A DNA stretch of 28,251 nucleotides. Source: JBLNBU01 sp050260215. GTDB taxonomy: Bacteria; Pseudomonadota; Alphaproteobacteria; Rhodospirillales; Magnetospirillaceae. The notes beneath the pieces were generated by a model. It saw only the letters and a list, made by a program, of their open reading frames with translations, was not told the DNA's origin and did not search any database. The stretch is taken from positions 1 through 28,251 of the forward strand of contig JBLNBU010000088.1 of NCBI GenBank assembly GCA_050260215.1, read 5' to 3'. Both the position numbers and the translations under genes were made by a program. This document shows, in pieces, positions 1 through 7,343 of this stretch; the first letter of the stretch is position 1, and every line of letters begins with the position of its first letter.

Positions 1-2
1 AG

Positions 3-1673
3 CACCGAGGGCGGGCGGCGCAAGCGCCGCGGGCCGGCGTCGTGCTGGGCACGGCCGCCCTGGCGGCCTATCCCGGCCCGGCGGTGGTGCTGGATGGCGA
101 AGGGGCGGTGGTTTTGTCCAACGACCGCGCCCAGATGCTGGCGGCGGCGATCACCCAGGGCCGGCTGGCGGCGCTGCCCCACCTGCGCACCCCCGGCGGC
201 GCCTCGGGCGTGGTCGAGGCCCTGCCGGTGCCGGGCGGCGGTGCCCTGATCCTGGAACTGGCGGCCCTGCCGGCCGAGGACGGCCGCATCCTGGTGCTGG
301 GCCGCGACGTCACCCTTGAACGCAACCTGCGCTCGGCGCTGGTCGAATCGCGCCAGCGCTACAAGGACCTGGTCGAGATTTCCAGCGACTTCGCCTGGGA
401 AGTGGGCAGCGACGGCCGCTTCGTCTTCGTCAGTCCCAAGGGCGCGCTGGGCTATTCCGCCGACGAGCTGGTCGGCCGTCATCCCAACGAGTTCGTGGTC
501 GCCCAGGCGGAGGCCGAGGCCTCCTCGCCGTTCTCGGGCTCGCTGGCGGTCGAGGAGGTCGAGGTGTGGATGCGCCAGGCCGACGGCCTCGAGGTCTGCC
601 TGCTGGCGTCGTCGACCCCGGTGCGCGGCGAAGGCGGCGAGTGGCGCGGCGCCCGCGGCGTCTGCCGCGACGTCACCCAGGAACGGCTGCGCGACCAGGC
701 CCTGTCGCGCGCCAGCAACCGTGAACGGCTGCTGTCGTACATCGTGCGCACCATCCGCGACGAGGTCGATCCCGCCGACATGCTGAAGGCGGCGGCCGAG
801 GCCACCGCGCGGGCGCTGGGCGCCACCGGCTGCCGCATCTTCCGCATCCTGCCCGATTCCTCGGACTTCATGCTGGCGGCCAGTTGGGGCGAGGCCGGCG
901 ACGACAAGGAGGTGCTCGACTCGTTCATCGGCTCGGACCATTTCGACGCCGACCAGGACGACTGGCACGTGCTGGCCACCGTCAGCCGCTATCGCCACTC
1001 CATCAACGGCGCCGTCTGCCTGTGGCGGACCGGCTCGCGCCCCGGGTGGAGCGACGACGACCGCCTGCTGATCGACGACGTCGCCATCCAGGTCGGCCTG
1101 GCCAACGAGCAGATCGCCAACCACGAGCGCATCCTGAAGTTGTCGCGCACCGACGGCCTGACGGGGCTGTTCAACCGCCGGGCCTTCTTCGAGGAGATGA
1201 GCCGGCGCTTCCACCGCCTGGCGCGCGAGCACCGGCCCGCCGCCCTGATCTATGTCGACCTCGACAACTTCAAGGCGGTCAACGACGTCCACGGCCACCA
1301 GACGGGCGACCAGGCGCTGATCGCCGTGCGCGACCTGCTGTTGCAGCACACGCGGCCCATCGACCTGGTGGCGCGGCTGGGCGGCGACGAGTTCGCCATC
1401 TGGCTGGAAGGCACCGGGGAAGCCATCGCCGAGAAGCGCTGCCGCGCCCTGATCGAGGCCGGCGTCCAACTGGCCCGCTTCTCGGGCCTGCCCGACAAGC
1501 CGCTGCAGATGTCGCTGGGGGTGGCCGTGCACGACGGCTGCTCGACCGAAGGACTGGACGAACTGGTGGCGCGGGCCGACAAGGCCATGTACGAGGTCAA
1601 GCGCGACGGCAAGGGGTCCTGGCGCATGGCCCCGCCCGCCGACGCCACGGCCGAGGAGGAGGGGGCGGGGTGA
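3..1673 (+). CDS. PAS-PAS-GAF-GGDEF diguanylate cyclase (5' end probably truncated)
   Basis: Predicted to make the second messenger c-di-GMP from two GTP under sensory control. Counting from a GTG at 42, residues 1-90 look like a degenerate PAS domain, 105-215 a second PAS domain (YKDLVEISSDFAWEV start), 225-360 a GAF-like region, and 365-530 the cyclase domain. The GGDEF motif is intact at 447-451, metal-binding acidic residues lie in VDLDNFKAVND, and the DGLTGLFNRR entry motif is at 371-380. An RxxD inhibitory site (RPID, 438-441) sits exactly five residues before GGDEF, so product inhibition is expected. No membrane segment is visible, so the protein is probably cytosolic unless the missing N-terminus adds one. 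The frame is open to the window edge and the GTG at 42 has no Shine-Dalgarno sequence, so the true start is probably upstream. There is no EAL domain. Catalytic call firm; signal unknown. Confidence 0.9.
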   Translation, partial: HRGRAAQAPRAGVVLGTAALAAYPGPAVVLDGEGAVVLSNDRAQMLAAAITQGRLAALPHLRTPGGASGVVEALPVPGGGALILELAALPAEDGRILVLGRDVTLERNLRSALVESRQRYKDLVEISSDFAWEVGSDGRFVFVSPKGALGYSADELVGRHPNEFVVAQAEAEASSPFSGSLAVEEVEVWMRQADGLEVCLLASSTPVRGEGGEWRGARGVCRDVTQERLRDQALSRASNRERLLSYIVRTIRDEVDPADMLKAAAEATARALGATGCRIFRILPDSSDFMLAASWGEAGDDKEVLDSFIGSDHFDADQDDWHVLATVSRYRHSINGAVCLWRTGSRPGWSDDDRLLIDDVAIQVGLANEQIANHERILKLSRTDGLTGLFNRRAFFEEMSRRFHRLAREHRPAALIYVDLDNFKAVNDVHGHQTGDQALIAVRDLLLQHTRPIDLVARLGGDEFAIWLEGTGEAIAEKRCRALIEAGVQLARFSGLPDKPLQMSLGVAVHDGCSTEGLDELVARADKAMYEVKRDGKGSWRMAPPADATAEEEGAG

Positions 1674-2956
1674 GCCTGTTCGCGCGCCTGTTCGGCAAGG
1701 GGTCGCGGCCGCTCGGCTACGAGCAGGCCAAGGACCTGGCCAGCCACAAGGACCCGGCGGTCCGTGCCCAACTGGCCGCGCGCGAAAACCTGCGCCCCGA
1801 GATTCTTTATTACCTGGCCGAGGACCCCAACCCCGAGGTTCGCCGCGCCGTCGCCGCCAATGCCGGCTCGCCCGCCCAGGCCAACCTGCTGCTGGCCTCC
1901 GACCAGGACGAGGCGGTGCGCGCCGACTTGGCCGCCAAGGTCGCCCGCATCGCGCCCGGCCTGTCCGCCCACGAGCAGGACCGCCTGCGCCGCATGACCT
2001 TCGAGGCGCTCGAGTTGCTGGCCCGCGACCAGCTGCCCATGGTGCGCCAGATCCTGTCCGAGGCGCTGAAGGACGTCGCCAACGCGCCGCCCGAGGTGAT
2101 CCGCCGCCTGGCCCGCGACGCCGAGATGGCGGTGGCCGGGCCGGTGCTGCAGTTCTCGCCGGTGCTGACCGACGAGGATCTGCTGGAAATCATCGCCGCC
2201 GGGCCGGTGGCCGGGGCCCTGTCGGCGATTTCGCGCCGCTCGCAGGTCAACGTCCGCGTCGCCGACGCCATCGCCGCCACCGACGACGTCGACGCCATCG
2301 CCGTGCTCCTGGGCAACCCGTCGGCCCAGATCCGCGAGGAAACCCTGGACCGCCTGGTCGACCGCGCCGCCGACATCGAGGCATGGCACCGGCCGCTGGT
2401 GCAACGGCCGCACCTGCCGGCCCGGGCTGCCTCGAAGCTGGCGCGCTTCGTCGCCGCCAGCCTGCTGCAGACCCTGGCCGACCGCAACGACCTGGACCCC
2501 GAGGCGGCCAAGGCGGTGGCCTCCGTGGTCGCCAAGCGCCTGGACGAGATCGAGGCCGAAGGCGGGCCGGCACAGCCCAAGGGCAACGCCAAGGCCGTCG
2601 CCGACGAGACCGCCGCCATGATCCGCGCCCACGACATGATGGCTGCCGGCCAGCTGGACGAGACCGCCATCGACACCGCGCTGGCCTCGGGCGACGTCGC
2701 CTTCACCACCGCCGCCCTGTCGCTGCTGGCCACCATGCCCATCGATTCGGTCAAGAAGATCGTCTCGACCCAGTCGGCCAAGGGCTTGGTCGCCCTGTGC
2801 TGGAAGGCCGAACTGACCCCCACCTTCGCCGCTCTGCTGCAGACCCGCCTGCTGCGCCTGCCGGCGGTCAAGGTGCTGCAGCCGAAGGCCGGCGACTATC
2901 CGCTGCGCCCCGACGAGATGCAGTGGCAGCTGGAATTCTTCGGCGCCGCCGAGTAG
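1670..2956 (+). CDS. DUF2336 family HEAT-like repeat protein
   Basis: A 428-residue soluble protein of unknown function that I recognise as DUF2336, a family common in alphaproteobacteria. The N-terminal third holds HEAT-like helical repeats: DPAVRAQLA, PEILYYLAEDPNPEVRRAVAANA and ASDQDEAVRADLA recur at about 25-residue spacing. More alpha-helical, Ala/Leu-rich sequence follows, with no enzymatic motif, signal peptide or membrane segment. The GTG start at 1670 overlaps the TGA of the cyclase gene (GTGA) and is preceded by GAGGAGG about 8 bases upstream, so translation is probably coupled. The fold suggests protein-protein interaction. The overlap suggests a role with the cyclase, for example as partner or effector, which is inference. 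A bidirectional hairpin follows the stop. Confidence 0.85.
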   Translation: MSLFARLFGKGSRPLGYEQAKDLASHKDPAVRAQLAARENLRPEILYYLAEDPNPEVRRAVAANAGSPAQANLLLASDQDEAVRADLAAKVARIAPGLSAHEQDRLRRMTFEALELLARDQLPMVRQILSEALKDVANAPPEVIRRLARDAEMAVAGPVLQFSPVLTDEDLLEIIAAGPVAGALSAISRRSQVNVRVADAIAATDDVDAIAVLLGNPSAQIREETLDRLVDRAADIEAWHRPLVQRPHLPARAASKLARFVAASLLQTLADRNDLDPEAAKAVASVVAKRLDEIEAEGGPAQPKGNAKAVADETAAMIRAHDMMAAGQLDETAIDTALASGDVAFTTAALSLLATMPIDSVKKIVSTQSAKGLVALCWKAELTPTFAALLQTRLLRLPAVKVLQPKAGDYPLRPDEMQWQLEFFGAAE

Positions 2957-2959
2957 GGA

Positions 2960-2977
2960 CCCGTCTCGAAAGACGGG
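2960..2977. terminator. Bidirectional hairpin between convergent genes
   Basis: A perfect 7-bp stem (CCCGTCT / AGACGGG) closed by a CGAA tetraloop lies in the 33-base gap between the convergent DUF2336 and proline iminopeptidase stop codons. There is no long U-tract on the plus side. The placement fits a shared terminator. Confidence 0.6.
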
Positions 2978-2989
2978 GCGGGCCAAAAC

Positions 2990-3961
2990 CTATTTCGCCA
3001 CCACCCGCTTCATGCGTTCGACCGCCGCCACCAGGGCCGAGCGGGTGGGCGGCTCCATGGCCGAATGGCCGGCGTCGGGGACCATGGTCAGGCGCGCGCC
3101 CGGCCAGGCCGCGGCCAGTTCGGCGGCCGTCGACGGTGGGCAGATGACGTCGTAGCGGCCCTGGACGATGGTGGCCGGCAGGTGGGAAATGCGCCCCAGC
3201 CCGTCCAGCAGCGCGTTCTCGGCCAGGAAGCCGCGGTTGACCATGTAGTGCGCCTCGAGCCGGGCCATGGACAGCAGCGCCATGGGGTCGGCCTCGCCCG
3301 CCTCGATGCGCGGCAGCAGCCGGGCGCAGGCCTCCTCATAGGCGCACCAGGCGCGCGCCGCCGGCAGGTGGACCGCCGGGTCGGCATGGGTCAGGCGGCG
3401 GTAATAGGCGGCCAGCATGTCGGCGCGCTCATCCTCGGGCAGCGGCGCGGCCAGGCGTTGCGCCGCCTCGGGGAAGAAGCGGCCCATGCCCGACATGAAC
3501 CAGTCCACTTCCGCCTGGCGGAACAGGAAGATGCCGCGCAGCACGAACCCCAGGCAGCGCCCGGGGTGGGCCTGGCCATAGGCCAGGGCGAGCGTGCTGC
3601 CCCACGAGCCGCCGAACTGCAGCCAGCGGGCGACGCCGAGATGGCGGCGCAGGGCCTCGATGTCGGCGACCAGGTCGGCGGTGGTGTTGGCCTCGATGGC
3701 CGCCGTCGGCCGCGACCGGCCGCAGCCGCGCTGGTCGAACAGCACGATGCGCCAGAACGCCGGGTCGAAGAACCGGCGGTAGGCCGGGGCCGTGCCCGCC
3801 CCCGGGCCGCCGTGCAGGAACAGGACCGGCACGCCCTCGGGGTTGCCCGACACTTCCCAATAGACCTGGTGGCCGCCGTCCACCGGCAGCCAGCCGGCGT
3901 CGTGGGGCTCGATGGGAGGAAACAGGTCGGTGGCGTGGTGGTCCTTCATGGCGCCCATCAT
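2990..3961 (-). CDS. pip: Proline iminopeptidase (alpha/beta hydrolase, peptidase S33)
   Basis: Cytosolic serine peptidase that removes N-terminal proline from peptides. The 323-residue length is normal for the family. Visible are the oxyanion motif HGGPG (50-54), DQRGCGRS (76-83), the nucleophile elbow GGSWGS with Ser119, the acid Asp271 in GRYDVICPP, and His299 in DAGHSAMEPP. The helical cap with its usual YYRRLT and ARAWCAYEEAC segments lies between them. Two in-frame ATGs (3961 and 3949) could start translation; the second gives MKDHHATDLF, and neither has a strong ribosome binding site. The gene is monocistronic, convergent with DUF2336 and divergent from queA. A GC-rich hairpin (GCCCCC 3972-3977 with GGGGGC 3987-3992) lies just upstream of its start. 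Confidence 0.92.
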   Translation of the reverse strand: MMGAMKDHHATDLFPPIEPHDAGWLPVDGGHQVYWEVSGNPEGVPVLFLHGGPGAGTAPAYRRFFDPAFWRIVLFDQRGCGRSRPTAAIEANTTADLVADIEALRRHLGVARWLQFGGSWGSTLALAYGQAHPGRCLGFVLRGIFLFRQAEVDWFMSGMGRFFPEAAQRLAAPLPEDERADMLAAYYRRLTHADPAVHLPAARAWCAYEEACARLLPRIEAGEADPMALLSMARLEAHYMVNRGFLAENALLDGLGRISHLPATIVQGRYDVICPPSTAAELAAAWPGARLTMVPDAGHSAMEPPTRSALVAAVERMKRVVAK

Positions 3962-4005
3962 GGCAAAGGCCGCCCCCCGTCGTCGAGGGGGCCTGAGGAG
4001 GAGTA

Positions 4006-4034
4006 TTGACGGCGCCGGCAGGCGCGCCTACACC
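4006..4034 (+). promoter_or_regulatory. Sigma-70-type promoter of queA-tgt, predicted leaderless
   Basis: A TTGACG -35 box (4006-4011) and a TACACC -10 box (4029-4034) are separated by exactly 17 bases. The expected start point, about 7 bases past the -10, coincides with the queA ATG at 4041. A purine-rich GAGGAGGAG lies at 3995-4003 but would be outside the transcript and is nearly 40 bases from the ATG. Confidence 0.5.
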
Positions 4035-4040
4035 CCGCCC

Positions 4041-5069
4041 ATGCGTGTGGACGACTTCGACTTCGACCTGCCCCGCGAGCTGATCGCCGACCGCCCTGCC
4101 AGCCCGCGCGATTCGGCGCGCCTGCTGCACATGGGCGCCGGCGGCCTGGTCGATCTCGGCGTGCGCGACCTGCCCGGGCTGCTGCGGCCCGGCGACGTGA
4201 TGGTGTTCAACGACACCCGGGTCATCCCGGCGCGCCTGTTCGGCCGCCGCGGCCAGGCCGGGGTCGAGGTCACCTTGCACCAGCGCCTGTCGGACTGTGC
4301 GTGGATGGTGTTTGCCCGTCCGGCCAAGAAGCTGAAGCCGGGCGACACGCTTGCCTTCGCCGAGGGGTTCGCCGCCGAGGTGGCGGGCAAGGGCGAGGGC
4401 GGCGAGGTGGAACTGCGCTTCGACCGCGGCGGCGCCGCATTGATGGCGGCCCTGGAAGCCCACGGCCGCATGCCGCTGCCGCCCTATATCCGCAAGGGCG
4501 AGGCCGACGGGCGCGACCGCGCCGACTACCAGACGGTCTACGCCCGCCGGGACGGCGCGGTGGCCGCCCCCACCGCCGGCCTGCACTTCACCCCCGAGCT
4601 GCTGGCCGCCATCGATGCCCGTGGGGTAAGCCGCGTGGCGGTGACCCTGCATGTGGGCGCCGGCACCTTCCTGCCGGTCAAGGTCGACGACACCGACGAC
4701 CACCGCATGCATGCCGAACTGGGCGTGGTCACGGCCGAGGCGGCGGCGGCGGTCAACGCCGCCCGCGCCGCCGGCGGCCGGGTGGTGGCGGTGGGCACGA
4801 CCGCGCTCCGGCTGCTGGAAAGCGCCGCCGCGCCCGACGGCAGCCTTGCCCCCTTCGACGCCGCCACCGACATCTTCATCACGCCGGGCTATCGCTTCCG
4901 GGTGGTCGACGTGCTGATGACCAACTTCCACCTGCCGCGCTCGACCCTGTTCATGCTGGTGTCGGCGTTCTCGGGGCTGGAGCGCATGCGCGCCGCCTAC
5001 GAGCACGCCAAGGCGGCCGGCTACCGGTTCTATTCCTACGGCGACGCCTGCCTGCTGGAGCGAGACTGA
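4041..5069 (+). CDS. queA: S-adenosylmethionine:tRNA ribosyltransferase-isomerase
   Basis: Transfers and isomerises the ribosyl group of SAM onto preQ1-modified tRNA, giving epoxyqueuosine at wobble position 34 of GUN-anticodon tRNAs. At 342 residues it is full length. Family signatures include the N-terminal DFDFDLPRELIADRPASPRDSARLL, VMVFNDTRVIPARLFG, the central LPPYIRKG, YQTVYARRDGAVAAPTAGLHFT and the C-terminal TNFHLPRSTLFMLVSAFSG. The ATG at 4041 matches the usual N-terminus MRVDDFDFDLP; the frame is open further upstream but lacks a good start codon. Its TGA overlaps the ATG of tgt by one base, so the two queuosine genes are co-translated. Regulation appears to be by the promoter that abuts the start codon. 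Confidence 0.97.
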   Translation: MRVDDFDFDLPRELIADRPASPRDSARLLHMGAGGLVDLGVRDLPGLLRPGDVMVFNDTRVIPARLFGRRGQAGVEVTLHQRLSDCAWMVFARPAKKLKPGDTLAFAEGFAAEVAGKGEGGEVELRFDRGGAALMAALEAHGRMPLPPYIRKGEADGRDRADYQTVYARRDGAVAAPTAGLHFTPELLAAIDARGVSRVAVTLHVGAGTFLPVKVDDTDDHRMHAELGVVTAEAAAAVNAARAAGGRVVAVGTTALRLLESAAAPDGSLAPFDAATDIFITPGYRFRVVDVLMTNFHLPRSTLFMLVSAFSGLERMRAAYEHAKAAGYRFYSYGDACLLERD

Positions 5070-6196
5070 TGACCACCTTCGCCTTCGACCTTCTCGCCAC
5101 TGACGGGCCTGCGCGGGTGGGGCGGCTGCACACCGCCCACGGCGTGATCGACACGCCCGCCTTCATGCCGGTGGGCACCGCCGCCACGGTCAAGGCGATG
5201 ATGCCGGAGTCGGTGGCGGCCACCGGCGCCCAGATCATCCTGGGCAACACCTACCACCTGATGCTGCGCCCGGGCGCCGAGCGGGTGGCGCGCCTCGGCG
5301 GGCTGCATCGCTTCATGAACTGGCCGGGACCGATCTTGACCGATTCGGGCGGCTTCCAGGTGATGAGCCTGGCCAAGCTGCGCAAGATCGACGCCGACGG
5401 CGTCACCTTCCAGTCGCACCATGACGGTTCCAGCCACCGCCTGACGCCCGAGCGGTCCATGGAGATCCAGAACCTGCTGGATGCCGACATCACCATGGCC
5501 TTCGACGAGTGCACCCCGTTTCCCGCCACCCACGAGCAGGCGGCCGACAGCATGCGCCTGTCCATGCGCTGGGCCGGCCGCTCGAAGCACGCCTTCGTGC
5601 CGCGGCCGGGCTATGGCCTGTTCGGTATCGTCCAGGGCGGCGTCTATCCCGACCTGCGGGCGGAATCGGCCCGCGCCCTGATCGACATCGGCTTCGACGG
5701 CTATGCGGTCGGCGGACTGGCGGTGGGCGAAGGCCAGGAGGCCATGTTCGCCACCCTGGACGTCACCACGCCGCTGCTGCCGGCTGACCGGCCGCGCTAC
5801 CTGATGGGGGTGGGGCGCCCCAGCGACATCATCGGCGCGGTGTTGCGCGGCGTCGACATGTTCGACTGTGTCATGCCCACCCGCTCGGGCCGAACCGCCC
5901 AGGCCTTCACCCGGCGCGGTACGCTGAACCTGCGCAACGCCCGCCACCAGGACGACCCGCGGCCGCTGGACGAGGCCTGCGGCTGCCCCGCCTGCCGGCA
6001 GTACTCGCGCGCCTATCTGCACCACCTGATCCGCTCGGAAGAGATCCTGGGGCCGATGCTGCTGACCTGGCACAACCTGCACCGCTACCAGGAGGTCATG
6101 GCGGGCCTGCGCGCCGCCATCGCCGAGGGCCGTGTCGCCGACTATGCCCGCCAGGCTGCCGAGATGGAGCAGACGGGAGACATCGAGCCGCTGTGA
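5069..6196 (+). CDS. tgt: tRNA-guanine transglycosylase
   Basis: Exchanges guanine 34 for preQ1 in tRNAs for Asp, Asn, His and Tyr, the step before QueA. The 375 residues form a TIM barrel with DSGGFQVMSL (catalytic acid Asp92), FDECTPFPA, GIVQGG, and MGVGRPSDIIGAVLRGVDMFDCVMPTR, which holds the nucleophilic Asp. The zinc site is intact: Cys304, Cys306, Cys309 (CGCPAC) and His335 (TWHNLHRY). The ATG overlaps the queA stop. The stop codon overlaps the GTG of the next gene. No other queuosine genes (queC, D, E, F or G) are in the window. Confidence 0.98.
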   Translation: MTTFAFDLLATDGPARVGRLHTAHGVIDTPAFMPVGTAATVKAMMPESVAATGAQIILGNTYHLMLRPGAERVARLGGLHRFMNWPGPILTDSGGFQVMSLAKLRKIDADGVTFQSHHDGSSHRLTPERSMEIQNLLDADITMAFDECTPFPATHEQAADSMRLSMRWAGRSKHAFVPRPGYGLFGIVQGGVYPDLRAESARALIDIGFDGYAVGGLAVGEGQEAMFATLDVTTPLLPADRPRYLMGVGRPSDIIGAVLRGVDMFDCVMPTRSGRTAQAFTRRGTLNLRNARHQDDPRPLDEACGCPACRQYSRAYLHHLIRSEEILGPMLLTWHNLHRYQEVMAGLRAAIAEGRVADYARQAAEMEQTGDIEPL

Positions 6197-6762
6197 CCGC
6201 GCATCTCGTCTACGCCCTGGCCTGGCTGGCCTTCGCGGCAACCCACAGCGGGCTGGCCGGCGGGCGGCTGAAGGCCTGGGCGGGGCGCTGGCACCGCATC
6301 GCCTACAACCTGGTCGCCCTGGCGCAGTTCGCCGCGGTCGCAGGCGTCGGTGCCGCGGTGTTGGGAGGCGAGCCCGCCTTCGACCTGCCGGGCTGGCTGA
6401 AGGCGGCCATGGCGGCGGTGCATCTGTCCGGCTGGGTGCTGATGGTGGTGGCGGGGCGCTGGTACGATCTGGGCCGGCTGGCGGGCACCGCCCAGCTGAA
6501 AGGCGCCGGTGACGACGAACCGCTGGGGACCGGCGGGATCCACGCCTGGGTGCGCCATCCCTTCTATGCCGCCGGCTTCCTGATCCTGTGGGGTGCGGCC
6601 CTGTCGCCCTTGGGCCTGGCCACGGCGGCGTGGGGCAGCCTGTACCTGCTGGCCGGTACCTGGTTCGAGGAGCGCCGGCTGCTCGGGCTCTATGGTGCCG
6701 CCTATGCCGATTACCGCGCGCGGGTGCCGGCGTTCATCCCCTGGCGGGGCCGGGTGTCCTGA
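6193..6762 (+). CDS. Isoprenylcysteine carboxyl methyltransferase / MddA-like membrane methyltransferase
   Basis: A 189-residue integral membrane protein with about four to five hydrophobic segments (near 5-20, 38-58, 70-88, 124-155). The C-terminal half has the SAM-binding signature of the ICMT/phospholipid methyltransferase fold: RHPFY at 121-125, then FEERRLLGLYGAAYADYRARVPAFIP at 158-183, with the paired glutamates 159-160 and the Y..Y pattern. The N-terminal THSGLAG...K...H.IAYN pattern resembles MddA, the methanethiol S-methyltransferase family. Prokaryotes lack prenylated CAAX proteins, so the substrate is open: a lipid, a thiol or an isoprenoid acid. The GTG start at 6193 overlaps the tgt stop as GTGA, implying coupling with tgt, although no functional link is known to me. 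Confidence 0.8.
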   Translation: MTAHLVYALAWLAFAATHSGLAGGRLKAWAGRWHRIAYNLVALAQFAAVAGVGAAVLGGEPAFDLPGWLKAAMAAVHLSGWVLMVVAGRWYDLGRLAGTAQLKGAGDDEPLGTGGIHAWVRHPFYAAGFLILWGAALSPLGLATAAWGSLYLLAGTWFEERRLLGLYGAAYADYRARVPAFIPWRGRVS

Positions 6763-6787
6763 CCGTTTCCCGGCCGGCGGCGGGTGG

Positions 6788-6810
6788 ACCCTCGGGGCAA
6801 GCCCGAGGGT
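6788..6810. repeat. REP-like palindrome, copy A
   Basis: A perfect 9-bp stem (ACCCTCGGG / CCCGAGGGT) with a 5-base loop GCAAG, followed by GACG, lies between the convergent ICMT-like gene and the 59-residue gene. It has the same architecture as 18864-18884: CCCYCGGG, five bases, CCCGRGGG, then TGACG. It may also act as a terminator, but there is no U-tract. Confidence 0.7.
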
Positions 6811-6821
6811 GACGAGATCCG

Positions 6822-7001
6822 TCAGCGCTTGCGGGCGAAGGGGTCGAAGCGCTTCAGATTGCCGGCCACCGCCTTGGTGACCGCCACGCCGGTGGCGAAG
6901 GCGGGCGACAGATAGGGACTGCGGCGACCGTTCTGCGGGCGCTCGCCGAACTCTTCGCCGATGGTCTCTTCGAGCAGGCGCAGTTCCTCTGGTCCAAGCA
7001 T
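6822..7001 (-). CDS. Small hypothetical protein, 59 residues
   Basis: I do not recognise a named family. The protein begins MLGPEELRLLEETIGEEFGERP and ends in a basic tail (NLKRFDPFARKR). An acidic amphipathic N-terminal helix is followed by a polar RRSPYLSPAF segment. The stretch ATGVAVTKAVAG (about 38-49) is small and mildly hydrophobic, too short and polar for a confident membrane helix. The ATG at 7001 was chosen because GGAGAG lies about 9 bases upstream; the longer frame to 7067 has an arginine-rich, unprotein-like extension. Its transcription would start in the 7002-7130 region. Coding is supported by the ribosome site and the clean charge pattern; function is unknown. Confidence 0.6.
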   Translation of the reverse strand: MLGPEELRLLEETIGEEFGERPQNGRRSPYLSPAFATGVAVTKAVAGNLKRFDPFARKR

Positions 7002-7134
7002 CGCAGGTGCTCTCCGGCGTGGTGTTGTTACCCCTATTTTGTGCGCCGCGAACATGCCCGAAGGCAAGGGAAAACAAGGCCGGCCCGAACTTTTGGCATA
7101 GGGATATTGTGCGGTGCAACCAAGGCAAAAAAGA

Positions 7135-7163
7135 GGCGGGGCCCGGTTGCCCGGGACCCCGCC
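7135..7163 (-). terminator. Strong rho-independent terminator on the minus strand with no assigned gene
   Basis: GGCGGGG (7135-7141) pairs with CCCCGCC (7157-7163), one A is bulged at 7156, and CCCGG (7142-7146) pairs with CCGGG (7151-7155), closing on a TTGC loop. On the minus strand the stem is followed by TCTTTTTT (7134-7127). The plus side has no U-tract. It lies about 127 bases beyond the cold-shock terminator. Confidence 0.7.
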
Positions 7164-7289
7164 AATGTCATCTCAGGGAGACAAAGCAGTAATGAGCAAA
7201 TAGGTACCGGAATACCGATTCACCGTCAACAGGAAATTTTGCGTACGCGAAAAATCCCCCGCCGAGCCCCCTGGGCCATGGACGCAAAA

Positions 7290-7316
7290 GGCCCGCCGGC
7301 ACCTGGCCGGCGGGCC
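7290..7316 (-). terminator. Rho-independent terminator of the cold-shock gene
   Basis: A 10-bp stem GGCCCGCCGG (7290-7299) / CCGGCGGGCC (7307-7316) with a 7-base loop. On the minus strand it is followed by CTTTTGCG. It begins 27 bases downstream of the cold-shock stop codon. Confidence 0.8.
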
Positions 7317-7343
7317 CTTCGTCCGATCGACAGGGCGTCGAAA

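Larger units (their letters stand above)
7002..7343. other. 342-base intergenic region with two minus-strand terminators
   Basis: Between the 59-residue gene and the cold-shock gene I see no convincing ORF. The region is visibly lower in GC than its surroundings. It holds the cold-shock terminator (7290-7316) and a second minus-strand terminator (7135-7163). Between them are an 8-bp palindrome GCGTACGC (7241-7248) flanked by T and A runs, and a minus-strand TTGACG (7225-7230) that could be a -35 box. A plus-strand ATG at 7191 has an upstream GGGAG but reads only Met-Ser-Lys-stop. The promoter of the 59-residue gene should lie in the part below about 7130. Confidence 0.5.

Noticed and set aside
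1250..2986. Long minus-strand open frames opposite the cyclase and DUF2336 genes
   Set aside because: Composition is Gly/Arg/His/Gln-rich with no motifs, as expected for the antisense of high-GC coding sequence.
3972..3992. GC hairpin upstream of pip as a regulatory RNA
   Set aside because: Only six G-C pairs in very GC-rich DNA; no further conserved element is visible.
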